Below are positions 55,053 to 62,397 of a stretch of DNA of 64,000 nucleotides, one piece after another; the first letter of the stretch is position 1, and the number at the start of each line of letters is the position of its first letter. A program made the translations under genes and the position numbers. The stretch is from positions 496,001-560,000 of the forward strand of contig NZ_CP137079.1 in assembly GCF_033170155.1 (NCBI RefSeq). The letters run 5' to 3'. The notes beneath the pieces are model-generated. The model worked only from the letters and a program-made list of their open reading frames with translations, did no database searches and was not told the DNA's origin. The stretch comes from Raineyella sp. W15-4 (GTDB taxonomy: Bacteria; Actinomycetota; Actinomycetes; Propionibacteriales; Propionibacteriaceae).

Positions 55053-55391
55053 ATGTCCGAAATCCAGCCCTACACCGGCGGCGCCGCCCTTGCGCCGACC
55101 AGTTCGGCGCCGTGGACATCCCACGGCCGAGCGATCTCCCGTCTGAGCGCCTCTACCGAGCTCGCGACGCTGAAGGCGACCGCCCAGGCCCAGGTCGAGC
55201 AGGCCCGCCTAGATGCGATCGATCAGGTGGCCGCGCGCGGCATGCAGGGGGTTGCCATGGTGACGCAGTTCGAGCAGCAGCTTGCCCAGGCGGTGCCGTT
55301 GGCGGCGTCCCGGCTACAGGCGATCGGGGACATGCACGCCCTGCAGGTGGCGATGGAGATCTCGTCGTTCACCAGGGGACTGGGGCGGTGA
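55053..55391 (+). CDS. Small helical protein, first gene of the mobility operon
   Basis: The 112-residue protein starts at ATG 55053 with GAAAGGA upstream. The Gly/Pro/Ser-rich start (YTGGAALAPTSSAPWTSHGR) is followed by a long amphipathic helix (STELATLKATAQAQVEQARL) and a second helical part (VTQFEQQLAQAVPLAASRLQ). Similar small proteins open mobilisation operons in actinobacterial integrative elements; the function is unknown. The stop overlaps the next gene. Confidence 0.65.
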   Translation: MSEIQPYTGGAALAPTSSAPWTSHGRAISRLSASTELATLKATAQAQVEQARLDAIDQVAARGMQGVAMVTQFEQQLAQAVPLAASRLQAIGDMHALQVAMEISSFTRGLGR

Positions 55392-55615
55392 GTGCCGTGG
55401 TCACGGTGTTGATCGCCCTGGCTTTCCTGTTCGTGGGGCTGGTCGTCGCGTACACCGCTCTGGTCGTGATGGAGGTCGTCGCGCGGGAGCGGCGCCGTCG
55501 GGCGGCGCTGGTCCGTGCTCAGCAGGCCGAAGCGCGCATCCACGCGGCGTCGGCGCAGGCGGTGCAGCAGATGCTGCAGGTGGCGCGTCAGGTCCAGAAC
55601 ACGGACCGTCCGTAG
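55388..55615 (+). CDS. Small single-pass membrane protein
   Basis: The 75-residue protein starts at GTG 55388, overlapping the previous stop by 4 bases. One membrane helix at residues 5-27 (VLIALAFLFVGLVVAYTALV) is followed by a cytoplasmic, highly charged and Ala-rich helix (ARERRRRAALVRAQQAEARI). A role in the transfer apparatus is plausible from context. Confidence 0.7.
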   Translation: MSAVVTVLIALAFLFVGLVVAYTALVVMEVVARERRRRAALVRAQQAEARIHAASAQAVQQMLQVARQVQNTDRP

Positions 55616-55648
55616 CTCCCGTCTGGCCCCTCCGGCTGCCTCGATCAA

Positions 55649-55683
55649 GGTGGGCTCAGGTGTTCGCAGCGCCTGAGCCCACC
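55649..55683. terminator. Hairpin inside the mobility operon
   Basis: GGTGGGCTCAGG and CCTGAGCCCACC form a perfect 12-bp stem with an 11-base loop between two operon genes. No U-run follows. It may be a partial terminator. Confidence 0.6.
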
Positions 55684-55743
55684 CGGGCAGACCAGCTCCA
55701 CCCCTCAACCCTCTCTCGCCAAAGAAAGGCTCGTGGTATCGCC

Positions 55744-56331
55744 ATGTCCACATTCACTCTCGCAAGCACCGCTGTCTCGGACAAGTCCTCGACGCCGCTG
55801 TCGGCCTTCGAGTTGCAGGCGGCACGTCGGCAGCTGTCGGCGTTCGTCGATGCCCAGGCGGATGACCTGGCCGCTCGTCTCGGCTTCGGCAGGGCCCCGG
55901 TGGTCGCGGCCCCGTCGACCTACCAGCAGCTGCGCGGCGCACTGGACCGCTCGCTGACCACGAAGGACCCGCTGCCGGTCTCGTCGGAGAACAGCGCGAC
56001 GGTGATCTACGACCGACCGGAGGTGAACTTCGCCTTCCGGTTCTGGCATGACGTCTCCCACGTCCAGCACGGCCTGTCGTTCTCGCTGGAGGACGAGCTA
56101 GAGCTGGCACTGTGGCACCTCGGGGTCCTGGAGCATGGCGGCCTGTCGCCCGAGTCATTGGCCTACCGCCTGTTCCAGGCCGACGTGCTGGGGCAGCTGC
56201 TCCTGATGGGCCTGGCCGGTCGGTTCCCGTTCGACCAGGAGAAGTTCGTCATCGGCTGCGTGGTCCTCGGGCTTGACCAGGGTCTACTCGCCGAGATCCG
56301 CCGCACTCCCGGCGAGGCCCGCGATGAGTGA
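55744..56331 (+). CDS. Hypothetical protein of actinobacterial mobile elements
   Basis: The 195-residue protein starts at ATG 55744. The N-terminal helix (SAFELQAARRQLSAFVDAQA) is followed by a conserved-looking core (IYDRPEVNFAFRFWHDVSHV, QHGLSFSLEDELELALWHLG, SPESLAYRLFQADVLGQLLL). The HDxxH arrangement could bind metal, but no family is recognised. It overlaps the next gene by 8 bases. Confidence 0.7.
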   Translation: MSTFTLASTAVSDKSSTPLSAFELQAARRQLSAFVDAQADDLAARLGFGRAPVVAAPSTYQQLRGALDRSLTTKDPLPVSSENSATVIYDRPEVNFAFRFWHDVSHVQHGLSFSLEDELELALWHLGVLEHGGLSPESLAYRLFQADVLGQLLLMGLAGRFPFDQEKFVIGCVVLGLDQGLLAEIRRTPGEARDE

Positions 56332-56521
56332 TGGGCCTGACCCCGGGGGCTGGATCGGGCGGATTGTCGGGTGGTGCTTCGCCCTGCTCGTCGGCGCCAT
56401 GGCGCTGTCCGCGGCGGTGGACATCATCCAGGGCATCTGGTGGCAACTGTGCGTCGGCGTGCTCGTGGCCCTGGTGGTGGCGGTCGTTATTGCCATTCTC
56501 CGGCACCGCTCGCGCTTCTGA
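56324..56521 (+). CDS. Small two-helix membrane protein
   Basis: The 65-residue protein starts at ATG 56324, inside the end of the previous gene. Two hydrophobic segments (RIVGWCFALLVGAMALSAAV; LCVGVLVALVVAVVIAIL) are joined by a short aromatic loop (GIWWQ). It probably belongs to the transfer operon. Confidence 0.7.
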   Translation: MSDGPDPGGWIGRIVGWCFALLVGAMALSAAVDIIQGIWWQLCVGVLVALVVAVVIAILRHRSRF

Positions 56522-56589
56522 CCGCAAGAAGGCTATCTGTGACGTGTTGTAAAAACTACAAGCCATTATTCCGCAGCTCGTCATCTTGC

Positions 56590-56618
56590 TTGACAGATAT
56601 TCCGGTCGGTGATGTACG
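56590..56618 (+). promoter_or_regulatory. Possible promoter for the coupling-protein genes
   Basis: TTGACA at 56590-56595 is a perfect -35 element. The -10 position 17 bases later (TGTACG) is poor, so the call is tentative. The 207-base gap containing it separates the small membrane genes from the coupling ATPase operon. Confidence 0.3.
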
Positions 56619-56728
56619 TGCGCGCTCATCCTCTTGCATTACTTGGGGTGGGCGCGCATAGTACGCCGCACCTTACGGCGAAGTCAGGCAAGGAAATGCC
56701 GGGCGCGTCAAGAGAGGAAGGAGGAATC

Positions 56729-56953
56729 ATGCCGGAGAAACCCGTCACACCCCGGAAAGGGCAGAAACCGCGCCAGCCCGCACGCCCGGGTCGCCCCGGT
56801 CGGCCGAAGAAGGACCAGCACATCGTGGTGCGTTCCGAGCCTCGCGCCGAGCCGGATTACCGGCTGCTTGCCCGGGCGGTCATTCGCGTGGTCCTCGACG
56901 AGCAGCGCCGGGCCGCCGGCGGCCCGGAGGAGGACGACCATGACCCGTCCTGA
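56729..56953 (+). CDS. Small basic protein preceding the coupling ATPase
   Basis: The 74-residue protein starts at ATG 56729 after a strong GGAAGGAGGA site. The first half is Lys/Arg/Pro-rich and disordered (RKGQKPRQPARPGRPGRPKK). The second is an acidic-ended helix (YRLLARAVIRVVLDEQRRAA). It overlaps the coupling ATPase start by 14 bases, so they are co-translated. DNA binding near the transfer origin is one possibility. Confidence 0.65.
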   Translation: MPEKPVTPRKGQKPRQPARPGRPGRPKKDQHIVVRSEPRAEPDYRLLARAVIRVVLDEQRRAAGGPEEDDHDPS

Positions 56954-59093
56954 TCTCAACTGGGTCGGCCTGGTCTTCGAGCAGAGCGTGGACGTCGACC
57001 AGGTCCGTGACGCCCTGACTGCACTCGCTGTCCTGCCGTTCGCGCCACTGATCGCGCTGGAGGTCATCGCTCGGCGTGGGCACGTGCAGTGGCGGGTCGG
57101 CACCGCCGGCAAAGACGTCATGGCCGTCACCCGAACCCTGCTGGCCCACCTACCAGGACTGCGCCTCTCCAACGTCACCGCGGATCCAGCCGTCAAGCTC
57201 CAGCAGGCCGCGACGGTCCGCCTCGGCCACTCCCAGAGTCTGCCGTTGCGTAAGGATGCGGCCGAGCCTGTCACCCGCAGCCTCTACCGGGTGCTCGCGG
57301 CGACGCGGGGCCACGACGTCGTCCGCATCCAGATCGTCCTCGGTCAGCGCTTCGCTCCCCGAAGCCTGTCTGCCGACGAGTCCTCCGGGGCGGAGGCCGC
57401 CCGGCACGCTGCCCAGCATGGCTTCCGCGTCAGCGTACGCGTGGGTGCCGGAGCCCGGAGCGAGGCGCGGGCTGCGCAGCTGATCCGACAGGTGGGTGCG
57501 GCGTGGCGGGGCCTGGAGGTTCCCGGCGTGATCGTCGAGCTGTGGCGCATCCGGTCACGGGCCCTCACCGAGGCGCGCGCCCCGGGCTGGTGGTCGCTGC
57601 GGCTGCGGGTCGATGACCTCGCCCGTCTCGTCGGCTGGCCACTCACTGAGGAGCTACCCGGTCTTCCCGCCGCCCATCCGCGTCTGCTCGCTCCCGTGAT
57701 CTCTCCCGCCAAGGGGCGTCGACTGGGCCTGGCCGCTGTCGACAAGAAGACGCCGGTGCGGCTCATGGTCGATGATTCGTTGCGCCACCTGCACGTGATT
57801 GGGCCGACAGGCGTGGGCAAGTCCACGCTGCTGGCGAACCTGGCGCTCCAGGACGCAGCCGAGGGGCGCGGCCTGGTCGTGGTCGATCCGAAGGGCGACC
57901 TGGTGGGAGACATCCTGGCCCGCCTCCCGCAGGATCGCCGTGACGATGTCGTCGTCCTCGACCCGACCGCCGAACGGGTGGTGGGCATCGACACGCTCGG
58001 TGGCCCGTCGCCGGACCTGGCCGCCGACACGATCCTCGCCGTCCTCCATGCACTCTTTGCTGATTCCTGGGGCCCGCGCACCGGCGACATCCTGCACGCC
58101 AGCCTGCTCACCCTGGCCCGTTCGGGTGGTCTGCCCGTGGCTCTCGTCCCGGCACTCCTGACCAACGACGGCTTCCGCCATCAGCTGGTTGGACGGGTCG
58201 CACCGGCCGACCCGCTTGGGGTGGGCGCCTTCTGGAGCGGATACTCCGCCCAGAGTGAAGCTGCCCGCGCCCAGATGATCGCGCCCCTGATGAACAAGCT
58301 CCGGCCCCTGCTGATGCGCCCCGGCCTGCGCGCCACGTTCGGCCAGATTACACCCCGCCTCGCCCTCGCCGACGTCTTCACCCGCCGGCGCATCGTCCTG
58401 GTCTCACTCGCCAAGGGCACCCTCGGATCGGACGGAGCCCAACTCCTCGGATCGCTCGTCGTCGCACTCCTGTGGCAAGCCGCCCTGGAACGCGTGGCGA
58501 TCCCGGCCAACCGGCGCCATCCCGTGATGATCTACATCGACGAGGTCCAGGACTACCTGCGGCTGCCTGGCTCGCTGTCCGACGCCCTGGCCCAGGCCCG
58601 CGGCCTCGGGGTCGGCTTCACCCTGGCCCATCAGCATCTCGGCCAGCTGCCGACCAGCCTCAAGAGTGCGCTGCTCGCCAACGCCCGGTCCCGGGTCAGC
58701 TTCACGCTGCCGCACGAGGACGCGAAGGTCATCGCACCGACCACCGACGGGACGCTCGCTCCCGAGGATTTCACCGCACTCCCGGCCTTCCACGCCTACG
58801 CCCAGCTGCTCCACCACGGCAGCCGCCAACCACCCGTCTCCCTGGTCACCGAACCACTCGCCCCGGCCACCGCGGACGGGCGCGACCTCGCGACCGCCTC
58901 GGGCCGGACGTACGGGCGGACCGTCGCCGAGGTCGACGCCCGCCTCACCGACCTGATCAACGGGGCACGGCCGCCGGATCCCAATGGTTCGCACCCGCCG
59001 CCCGCAGGCACTCCGGCCAGCACCGAACGGTTCGGCCGGCGCCGCATCACCCCAACCCCACGAAAGGAGAACCATGATGACGACACACCCTGA
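56940..59093 (+). CDS. VirD4/TraD-like conjugative coupling ATPase
   Basis: The 717-residue protein has an N-terminal region of about 270 residues without membrane segments. A RecA-like motor follows: Walker A HVIGPTGVGKSTLLANLAL near 290, VVVDPKGDLVGDIL after it, and Walker B VMIYIDEVQDYLRLPG near 528. The sequence GLGVGFTLAHQHLGQLP is the VirD4/TraG sensor segment. Such proteins couple relaxosome DNA to the transfer channel. The lack of an N-terminal membrane anchor is notable; the small membrane proteins upstream could supply it. The Pro-rich tail overlaps the next gene. Confidence 0.9.
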   Translation: MTRPDLNWVGLVFEQSVDVDQVRDALTALAVLPFAPLIALEVIARRGHVQWRVGTAGKDVMAVTRTLLAHLPGLRLSNVTADPAVKLQQAATVRLGHSQSLPLRKDAAEPVTRSLYRVLAATRGHDVVRIQIVLGQRFAPRSLSADESSGAEAARHAAQHGFRVSVRVGAGARSEARAAQLIRQVGAAWRGLEVPGVIVELWRIRSRALTEARAPGWWSLRLRVDDLARLVGWPLTEELPGLPAAHPRLLAPVISPAKGRRLGLAAVDKKTPVRLMVDDSLRHLHVIGPTGVGKSTLLANLALQDAAEGRGLVVVDPKGDLVGDILARLPQDRRDDVVVLDPTAERVVGIDTLGGPSPDLAADTILAVLHALFADSWGPRTGDILHASLLTLARSGGLPVALVPALLTNDGFRHQLVGRVAPADPLGVGAFWSGYSAQSEAARAQMIAPLMNKLRPLLMRPGLRATFGQITPRLALADVFTRRRIVLVSLAKGTLGSDGAQLLGSLVVALLWQAALERVAIPANRRHPVMIYIDEVQDYLRLPGSLSDALAQARGLGVGFTLAHQHLGQLPTSLKSALLANARSRVSFTLPHEDAKVIAPTTDGTLAPEDFTALPAFHAYAQLLHHGSRQPPVSLVTEPLAPATADGRDLATASGRTYGRTVAEVDARLTDLINGARPPDPNGSHPPPAGTPASTERFGRRRITPTPRKENHDDDTP

Positions 59094-60027
59094 CACCACC
59101 CCAGACGGCAGCCTTCCGGCCGCTGCTCCGATCGGCTCAACTACACCGAGCGCATCTGACGAAGCCACGCCCACACCGGGCACAACAATGGCGCCGAATA
59201 CCGACGTTTCGTCGGTGCCGTCTCCCCGCAGGATCGGCGGGCGGGCACTGACCAAGCTGCGCCGCGACCTGACCGATCGCGACTGGCAGATCCTGCGGCT
59301 GATCGGCGACCACCGCTACCTCACCACCCGCCAGATCGAAGGCTTCTGTTTCACCAACCTCGGCAGCCCCGAGTCGGCCGACCGCACCGCCCGCCGGGTC
59401 CTTGCCCGCCTCGCCAGCGGCGGCGTCCTGCGCACCCTGGCACGCCGCATCGGTGGCGTCCGGGCCGGATCGAGCGGCACCGTCTACCTGTTGGCACCGG
59501 CCGGCGCCCGGCTGCTGGCCGGCGACGACGGGCGGCACTTCCGCAGCCGTGAGCCCTCGGAGCGCTTCCTGGCCCACTGCCTCGCGATCGGCGAGACCCA
59601 CCTCGACCTCAACGACCTCACCACCGCCGACGACATCGAGCAGGTCACCGTCGCGCTCGAACCGGCCTGCTGGCGCCCCTACACCGGCCCCGGCGGGGAA
59701 TGCCACAGTCTGCAACCTGACCTGGCCCTCACCATCCACGGCACCGACTACGAGGACCGCTGGTTCCTCGAGGTCGACATGGGCACCGAGTCGATCCCGA
59801 CGATCCTCACCAAGTGCGCCCAGTACGACACCTACCGGCGCACCGGGGCCGAGCAGACCGCCCACGAGGTCTTCCCCAGCGTCTGCTGGCTGATGCTCGG
59901 CGCCAAGGCCGACACCCGCACCGCCCAACTGCGCGAGCGGCTACGCGCCCTTCGCCACCCCGAGGGGATGTTCCACGTCTGCACCGAAGACCAACTGCGT
60001 CTCACCCTGACCGGAGTAGTGGCATGA
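59074..60027 (+). CDS. Replication-relaxation family protein
   Basis: The 317-residue protein starts at ATG 59074 (GAAAGGAGA upstream), inside the end of the ATPase gene. After a disordered start, TKLRRDLTDRDWQILRLIGD, HRYLTTRQIEGFCF and RTARRVLARLASGGVLRTL form the winged-helix part typical of replication-relaxation proteins. The later DRWFLEVDMGTESIPTILTK, CAQYDTYRRTG is the nuclease-like (E-V-D...K...Y) part. These proteins occur on actinobacterial plasmids and integrative elements and are thought to act at the transfer or replication origin. Confidence 0.88.
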   Translation: MMTTHPDTTPDGSLPAAAPIGSTTPSASDEATPTPGTTMAPNTDVSSVPSPRRIGGRALTKLRRDLTDRDWQILRLIGDHRYLTTRQIEGFCFTNLGSPESADRTARRVLARLASGGVLRTLARRIGGVRAGSSGTVYLLAPAGARLLAGDDGRHFRSREPSERFLAHCLAIGETHLDLNDLTTADDIEQVTVALEPACWRPYTGPGGECHSLQPDLALTIHGTDYEDRWFLEVDMGTESIPTILTKCAQYDTYRRTGAEQTAHEVFPSVCWLMLGAKADTRTAQLRERLRALRHPEGMFHVCTEDQLRLTLTGVVA

Positions 60028-61067
60028 GTGGGCCACGCAACCAGATCCTCCAGGGCGACGCCGTCCAGCGTCTCGGCGAGCTGCCCGCCGGGTGGGTCGA
60101 CCAGATCATTACCAGCCCGCCGTATTTCCGGCTCCGCAACTACGACGCGGACGGCCAGTTCGGCCTGGAAGACACGGTTGAGGACTACGTGGCGACCCTG
60201 CGGGCCTGCGTCGCCGCGATGCGCCGGGTCCTCGCCCCGACCGGCACTCTCTGGCTCAACCTCGGCGACAGCTACAGCCTCCGCCCCAAGGACGGCGCGG
60301 CGCGTAAGAGTCTGCTCGGCGCTCCTGAACGCCTGATGCTCGCCCTGATCGCCGACGGCTGGACGCTGCGGAACAAGATCATCTGGGCCAAGACGAACCC
60401 GATCCCGACGAGCGTGGCCGACCGTCTCTCGACCACCCACGAGGTCATCTACCTCCTCGCTGCCGGTCCCCGCTACCACTTCGATCTCGACGCGATCCGC
60501 CAGCCGCACCGCACGCCGCCGCCCACAAGCAAAAGGCGTCCGCGTCAGCCGGGACGGCCGGGGTATCCGAAGCGCACTCGGCCCGGGTGGCTCGGCCCCA
60601 ACGGAGACGGGGACGACGGGCTCGCGGCCCTGAAGGCCCGTGGCGCGGTCGGTCACCCACTCGGCAAGAACCCCGGTGACGTGTGGCAGCTCTCCCCGAG
60701 CCACTTCCGCGGCGCCCACTTCGCCACGTTTCCCGAGGCGCTCGTCCAGCCGATGATCCAGGCAGGCTGCCCCCGACTGCGCTGCAGTCGCTGCCGCGCC
60801 CCGTACGCGCACGCCGTCGTCCGCCACGACGACACGGCCGAGCGTCAGCCTGAGCGGCCCACCTGCGGCTGCGACAGCCCACCCGAGTCCGGACTGGTAC
60901 TGGATCCGTTCCTCGGCTCGGGCACCACCGCCGTCGTCGCCGAAGCCGCGGGCCGCGACTGGCTCGGCATTGAGCTCAATCCCCGCTACATCGCCATGGC
61001 CCAGCAGCGCATCACGGCTGCTCGTGCCAACAACAACTCAGCACCTCTGAAAGGAGGACCATCATGA
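60024..61067 (+). CDS. SPPY-type DNA methyltransferase (N4-cytosine or N6-adenine)
   Basis: The 347-residue protein starts at ATG 60024, overlapping the previous stop (ATGA). Catalytic motif IV is IITSPPYFRLRNY near residue 30, and the AdoMet motif I region DPFLGSGTTAVVAEAAGRDW lies near the C-terminus, a beta-class order. TSPPY is most often found in N4-cytosine enzymes. A CxRCRAPY / CGCDS cysteine cluster near 255-290 may bind zinc. There is no restriction gene beside it, so it is an orphan methylase that could protect the element's DNA during transfer. Confidence 0.9.
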   Translation: MSGPRNQILQGDAVQRLGELPAGWVDQIITSPPYFRLRNYDADGQFGLEDTVEDYVATLRACVAAMRRVLAPTGTLWLNLGDSYSLRPKDGAARKSLLGAPERLMLALIADGWTLRNKIIWAKTNPIPTSVADRLSTTHEVIYLLAAGPRYHFDLDAIRQPHRTPPPTSKRRPRQPGRPGYPKRTRPGWLGPNGDGDDGLAALKARGAVGHPLGKNPGDVWQLSPSHFRGAHFATFPEALVQPMIQAGCPRLRCSRCRAPYAHAVVRHDDTAERQPERPTCGCDSPPESGLVLDPFLGSGTTAVVAEAAGRDWLGIELNPRYIAMAQQRITAARANNNSAPLKGGPS

Positions 61068-61654
61068 CCGACAACCACGAACCACAGCCCGACGACGCCG
61101 AGCGCGAACACGAGGCCCGCCGCCACCCGCGCATCTGGATCGCCTCACTCGCTGACTACAACGCCGGACTGCTCCACGGCGCCTGGATCGACGCCACCCA
61201 GGACCCCGAAGACCTGCACGCCGCAGCACAGGAGATCCTGGCCACCAGCCGCGAACCCGGCGCTGAGGAATACGCCATCTTCGACTACGACGAGTTCGGT
61301 AGCTACCGGGTCGGCGAATACGAACGGCTCGACGACGTCAGTGTCATCGCGAAGGGCATCGCCGAGCATGGCGACCCGTTCGCCGTCTGGGCCGAACTCC
61401 ACGACGGTGACCCGGCCATGATGGCCGCCTTCGAGGACAGCTACCTGGGCACCTACGACAGCGCCGTGCAGTGGGCCGAACAACTCCTCGACGACGAGGG
61501 CATCCCCGGCCTGCTCGACAAGGCGATCCCCGAGGACCTGCGCCCCTACGTCTCCATCGACTACGACGCCTGGGCACGCGACGCCGTGGCCAGCGGCAGC
61601 ATCGACATCGAAGACCTCCCCGACGGCCGCGTCGTCATCTTCGACATCGCCTGA
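61064..61654 (+). CDS. ardA: Antirestriction protein ArdA
   Basis: The 196-residue acidic protein starts with RIWIASLADYNAGLLHGAWI and has EYAIFDYDEFGSYRVGEYE and FEDSYLGTYDSAVQWAEQLL, the signature blocks of ArdA DNA mimics that inhibit type I restriction enzymes. The strongly acidic composition fits DNA mimicry. ATG 61064 overlaps the methylase stop, and AAAGGAGG precedes it. Together with the methylase it forms a counter-restriction unit. Confidence 0.95.
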   Translation: MTDNHEPQPDDAEREHEARRHPRIWIASLADYNAGLLHGAWIDATQDPEDLHAAAQEILATSREPGAEEYAIFDYDEFGSYRVGEYERLDDVSVIAKGIAEHGDPFAVWAELHDGDPAMMAAFEDSYLGTYDSAVQWAEQLLDDEGIPGLLDKAIPEDLRPYVSIDYDAWARDAVASGSIDIEDLPDGRVVIFDIA

Positions 61655-61798
61655 CCCCCTTCCAGCAAGGCCCCAGCTCGTCGGGAGACCGCAGCCGACC
61701 CGTGATCCTCCTGGATCGCCGGCTGCACCATCCCGAGGAGATGGGCCCGGGACCCGTACGAGTCCCGAAGCGAAATCCCGAGGAAGGAGGAACCCGTC

Positions 61799-62071
61799 AT
61801 GAAGACACTCGCCATCCGCCTGGAAGACGACCAGCACGCCAAGCTCACCATGCTGGCCCGCCTGGCTGGCATCTCCGTCACCGACGCCATCCGCACCGGC
61901 GTCGAGAACCAGATTGAGACCATGGCCGCCGATCCCCGGATCGCCGCCAAAGCCGACGACCTGCAGGCCGAGATCGAACGGGAAGCCCGCGAAGCTGCTG
62001 CCGCCCTCAGCGCCATGTTCGGCACGAGCAAGCCCAAGCCTCGTACTGGCACACCCAAGACGTCCTCGTAG
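61799..62071 (+). CDS. Ribbon-helix-helix-like small protein
   Basis: The 90-residue protein starts at ATG 61799 behind AGGAAGGAGG. The start MKTLAIRLEDDQHAKLTMLA, RLAGISVTDAIRTGVENQIE fits a CopG/MetJ-type ribbon-helix-helix DNA-binding fold. A helical, Lys/Pro-ending tail follows. No toxin gene is next to it, so it may be an autoregulator of the ardA region or a lone antitoxin. Confidence 0.8.
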   Translation: MKTLAIRLEDDQHAKLTMLARLAGISVTDAIRTGVENQIETMAADPRIAAKADDLQAEIEREAREAAAALSAMFGTSKPKPRTGTPKTSS

Positions 62072-62397
62072 GGCGCCCCTCCACCCCAACACCCGGATGA
62101 GGACTTGAGCTGCTCACCACGAGCCGCTCAACCTCATCCGGGCAACTACCCCGACCAGCACCGAGGACGCATGCAAGGAATAGGGAGAACCTTACGTTGC
62201 CAAACATTCCCCCTATTTCAATTGCGTCCCATAATTTCATATAATAGGGATGTAGAAAACCGTAAACATGAAGATGTGAAACGGCTGCATGTATCTCCAT
62301 CGGGGTCGAGACCACTCAACAGGAACAATCTCCAGGAAGCCACTCACTACAAGGGGTGGTTCTTGTACCCGTCACCACCATAAAAGGAGAACTCATC
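62072..62397. other. AT-richer intergenic region upstream of the recombinase, with a promoter-like TATAAT
   Basis: No gene is supported here. The middle part is much richer in A/T than its surroundings. TATAAT at 62240-62245 is a perfect -10 box, with TTTCAA 18 bases upstream as a weak -35. CCCTAT and ATAGGG flank it as an inverted repeat. The recombinase ribosome-binding site (AAAAGGAGA) lies at the end. Attachment-site sequences of such elements often lie near the recombinase gene, but none can be identified without the other junction. Confidence 0.5.
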
